Positions 62,842-64,000 of a DNA stretch of 64,000 nt are shown here, in pieces. The notes below the pieces were generated by a model, which was not told the DNA's origin, made no database searches, and worked only from the letters and a program-made list of their open reading frames with translations. Source of the stretch: Nesterenkonia sedimenti. Its GTDB lineage: Bacteria > Actinomycetota > Actinomycetes > Actinomycetales > Micrococcaceae. A program made the position numbers and the translations under genes. Position 1 is the first letter of the stretch. The number at the start of each line of letters is the position of its first letter. The stretch is from contig NZ_JABAHY010000004.1 of assembly GCF_012641515.1 (NCBI RefSeq), positions 83,989-147,988 of the forward strand. Direction: 5' to 3'.

Positions 62842-64000
62842 TCAGTCCTCGGTGGCGCGGCGGAGGCCGACGAGATAGGCGATACCGGCAGCGATCAGGG
62901 CACCGCCGACAATTGCCAGAACGACCACCCAGCCGTTGAGCCCATTGCCGTCACCTTCACCCTCTGCGGTGGCATCGGTCTCTGCGGGGTCTTCACCCTC
63001 GGAACCCTCAGGCTCTGAGGTGGCCTCTTCGGTGGCGTCGTCGTCGTTGTCTTCCTCTGAGTCCTCTTCAGAGGTCTGGCCTTCCTCGGGACCCGGGACA
63101 TCATCGGGGATGGGCCAGATGTTTCGGTCCGAATACCCGGCCTCACTCTCATGGACCCCGGGATCTCCAGGTTCCAGGGACTCACCGTTCAGGCTCAGCG
63201 CGAAGGGCGTCCAACCGAGGACATTGTCCTCCTCATCGGTGGCCACCAGACCGTAAATGCCGCTGTAGTCCACATCTTCGCTGGCCACCAGAGTGTTCCA
63301 GCGTGGGCTCTCAGCACTGGCGCCCGTACCGTCAGTCAGCAGCTCGGCCGGCAGGAAGACTGCCTCCTCGCCTCCGGGAGGCAGCAGCCAGAGATCAGCC
63401 TCAGCTGCCTCGGCCTGCAGTTCCACGGTGAACTCCTGGTCCAGCGGGATAGTGGGCTCATCCTCGAAGATGCTGATCAGGCCGTAGGTCTCCTCGGTTA
63501 GGGACTCCAGGGTCGGGGCCTGGCTGGAGGGATCAGAGTTCTCCCCATTGGAGGGAACCGGCCAGAGCTCCTCGGCCTCGCTGCCATCGAATTCACGGTC
63601 ATCGCCTTCTACCATCACGGGGTAGGGGGTCCAGGTGATGATCTCCCCGCTGGTGCCGTCCACGGCGGTGAAGGCATACCAGTCGGAGCCTTCGAAGTCA
63701 TCGCTGGAGAGCAGGACCTCGATCAGTTCGACTTCCTGCTCGGGATAGGTCGGGGAACCGGGATTCTGATAAGTATCGGACTCCGTCTCTCCGGAGCCGA
63801 TGAGGATATCGTCCCCCTCAGCGGAGAGCGCCCAGATCTCCACGGTCTCGGGGATATCGAAGTTCTCCGAGGCCAGCATCAGGTCAAACTCGGTATCTAC
63901 CGGGAAGATGCCTTCACCCTCACCCAGGGAGAGGCCACCGTAGGTGTCCTCTGACAGTTCATCCTGTTGGGGTGCGGCATAGGCCGCGGGGCCGGTTGCC
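62842..64000 (-). CDS. Cell-surface protein with duplicated domain and C-terminal anchor, partial
   Basis: The frame is open to the right edge and the first residues visible (ATGPAAYA, then APQQDEL) look like the end of a signal peptide with an Ala-X-Ala cleavage site. Two similar domains of about 145 residues follow, starting at DTYGGLSLGEGEGIFPVDTEF and ETYGLISIFEDEPTIPLDQEF, each with aromatic LWPVP/IWPIP ends. A Glu/Asp/Ser-rich spacer (about 75 residues) and a membrane helix with a basic end (VVLAIVGGALIAAGIAYLVGLRR) close the protein. No LPxTG motif is visible, so it is membrane-anchored. Function unknown. Confidence 0.8.
   Translation of the reverse strand, partial: ATGPAAYAAPQQDELSEDTYGGLSLGEGEGIFPVDTEFDLMLASENFDIPETVEIWALSAEGDDILIGSGETESDTYQNPGSPTYPEQEVELIEVLLSSDDFEGSDWYAFTAVDGTSGEIITWTPYPVMVEGDDREFDGSEAEELWPVPSNGENSDPSSQAPTLESLTEETYGLISIFEDEPTIPLDQEFTVELQAEAAEADLWLLPPGGEEAVFLPAELLTDGTGASAESPRWNTLVASEDVDYSGIYGLVATDEEDNVLGWTPFALSLNGESLEPGDPGVHESEAGYSDRNIWPIPDDVPGPEEGQTSEEDSEEDNDDDATEEATSEPEGSEGEDPAETDATAEGEGDGNGLNGWVVVLAIVGGALIAAGIAYLVGLRRATED

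Noticed and set aside
62824-62848. Weak hairpin (CTGAGCC ... GGGCTCAG) between the formamidase and surface-protein genes
   Set aside because: Short stem, overlaps a stop codon and has no T tract. It may be a terminator but cannot be supported.

Overview
The window is from a high-GC Gram-positive bacterium of the phylum Actinomycetota, most likely the order Micrococcales. Supporting evidence: high-GC codon usage, frequent GTG and TTG starts, a DUF3107 gene next to a TetR regulator and a DEAD-box helicase, an actinobacterial general stress protein, an HrcA/CIRCE-type groES-groEL operon, and adjacent guaB and guaB3. No rRNA, tRNA, CRISPR array, phage or plasmid replication genes were seen. Species is not determined.

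Layout. (1) 1-4045 is a wreck of nested mobile DNA: an IS3-family element whose transposase is split by a group II intron (reverse transcriptase plus a textbook 34-nt domain V) and whose orfA-orfB junction is interrupted by a decayed IS110-type element. (2) 4059-13450 is a catabolic block: GntR regulator and RraA-like aldolase, divergent from an IlvD/Edd-type sugar-acid dehydratase and a gutted GntP permease; then a FadR-type regulator divergent from a two-subunit ThDP decarboxylase; then a TAXI-type TRAP transporter operon whose binding protein has lost a readable signal peptide. (3) 13770-15778 holds L-2-hydroxyglutarate oxidase and its GntR regulator. (4) 15766-17735 carries core genes (Mrp-type ATPase, general stress protein). 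(5) 17753-43986 is a roughly 26-kb run of catabolic and transport genes: amino-acid permease, CaiB-type CoA-transferase, LysR regulator, glutaryl-CoA-dehydrogenase-like enzyme, GabT-like aminotransferase, a benzoylformate decarboxylase/acetolactate synthase-like enzyme, a GlcD-like flavin dehydrogenase, an orphan peptide-binding lipoprotein, an M20 hydrolase, two YtcJ-like amidohydrolases around a sodium:solute symporter, a cupin, a flavin amino-acid monooxygenase plus nitrilase-fold amidase (DavB/DavA-like), an Lrp regulator, a hydantoinase/oxoprolinase AB pair and a PucR regulator. (6) 43996-50870 is core again: aminopeptidase P, PHP phosphoesterase, TetR, DUF3107, DEAD-box helicase, GNAT, low-molecular-weight phosphatase, CPBP protease. 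(7) 51026-54333 has groEL-groES with two CIRCE operators, and a divergent BenE transporter. (8) 54337-64000 has a YeeE/YedE sulfur transporter with a rhodanese, guaB and guaB3, a damaged secreted nuclease, a formamidase-family enzyme and the 3' part of a cell-surface protein.

How the parts fit. The monooxygenase-amidase pair, GabT-like aminotransferase, CoA-transferase, glutaryl-CoA dehydrogenase and L-2-hydroxyglutarate oxidase can be assembled into lysine -> 5-aminovalerate -> glutarate degradation, with the hydantoinase-type AB pair as a possible opener of the matching lactam. A glutarate-semialdehyde dehydrogenase and a glutarate hydroxylase are not in the window, so the pathway is an inference. 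An arginine-monooxygenase route to 4-guanidinobutyrate and GABA is the main alternative. Several genes (GntP permease, TAXI binding protein, secreted nuclease, transposases) are visibly damaged, so the genome looks to be shedding parts of this accessory metabolism.
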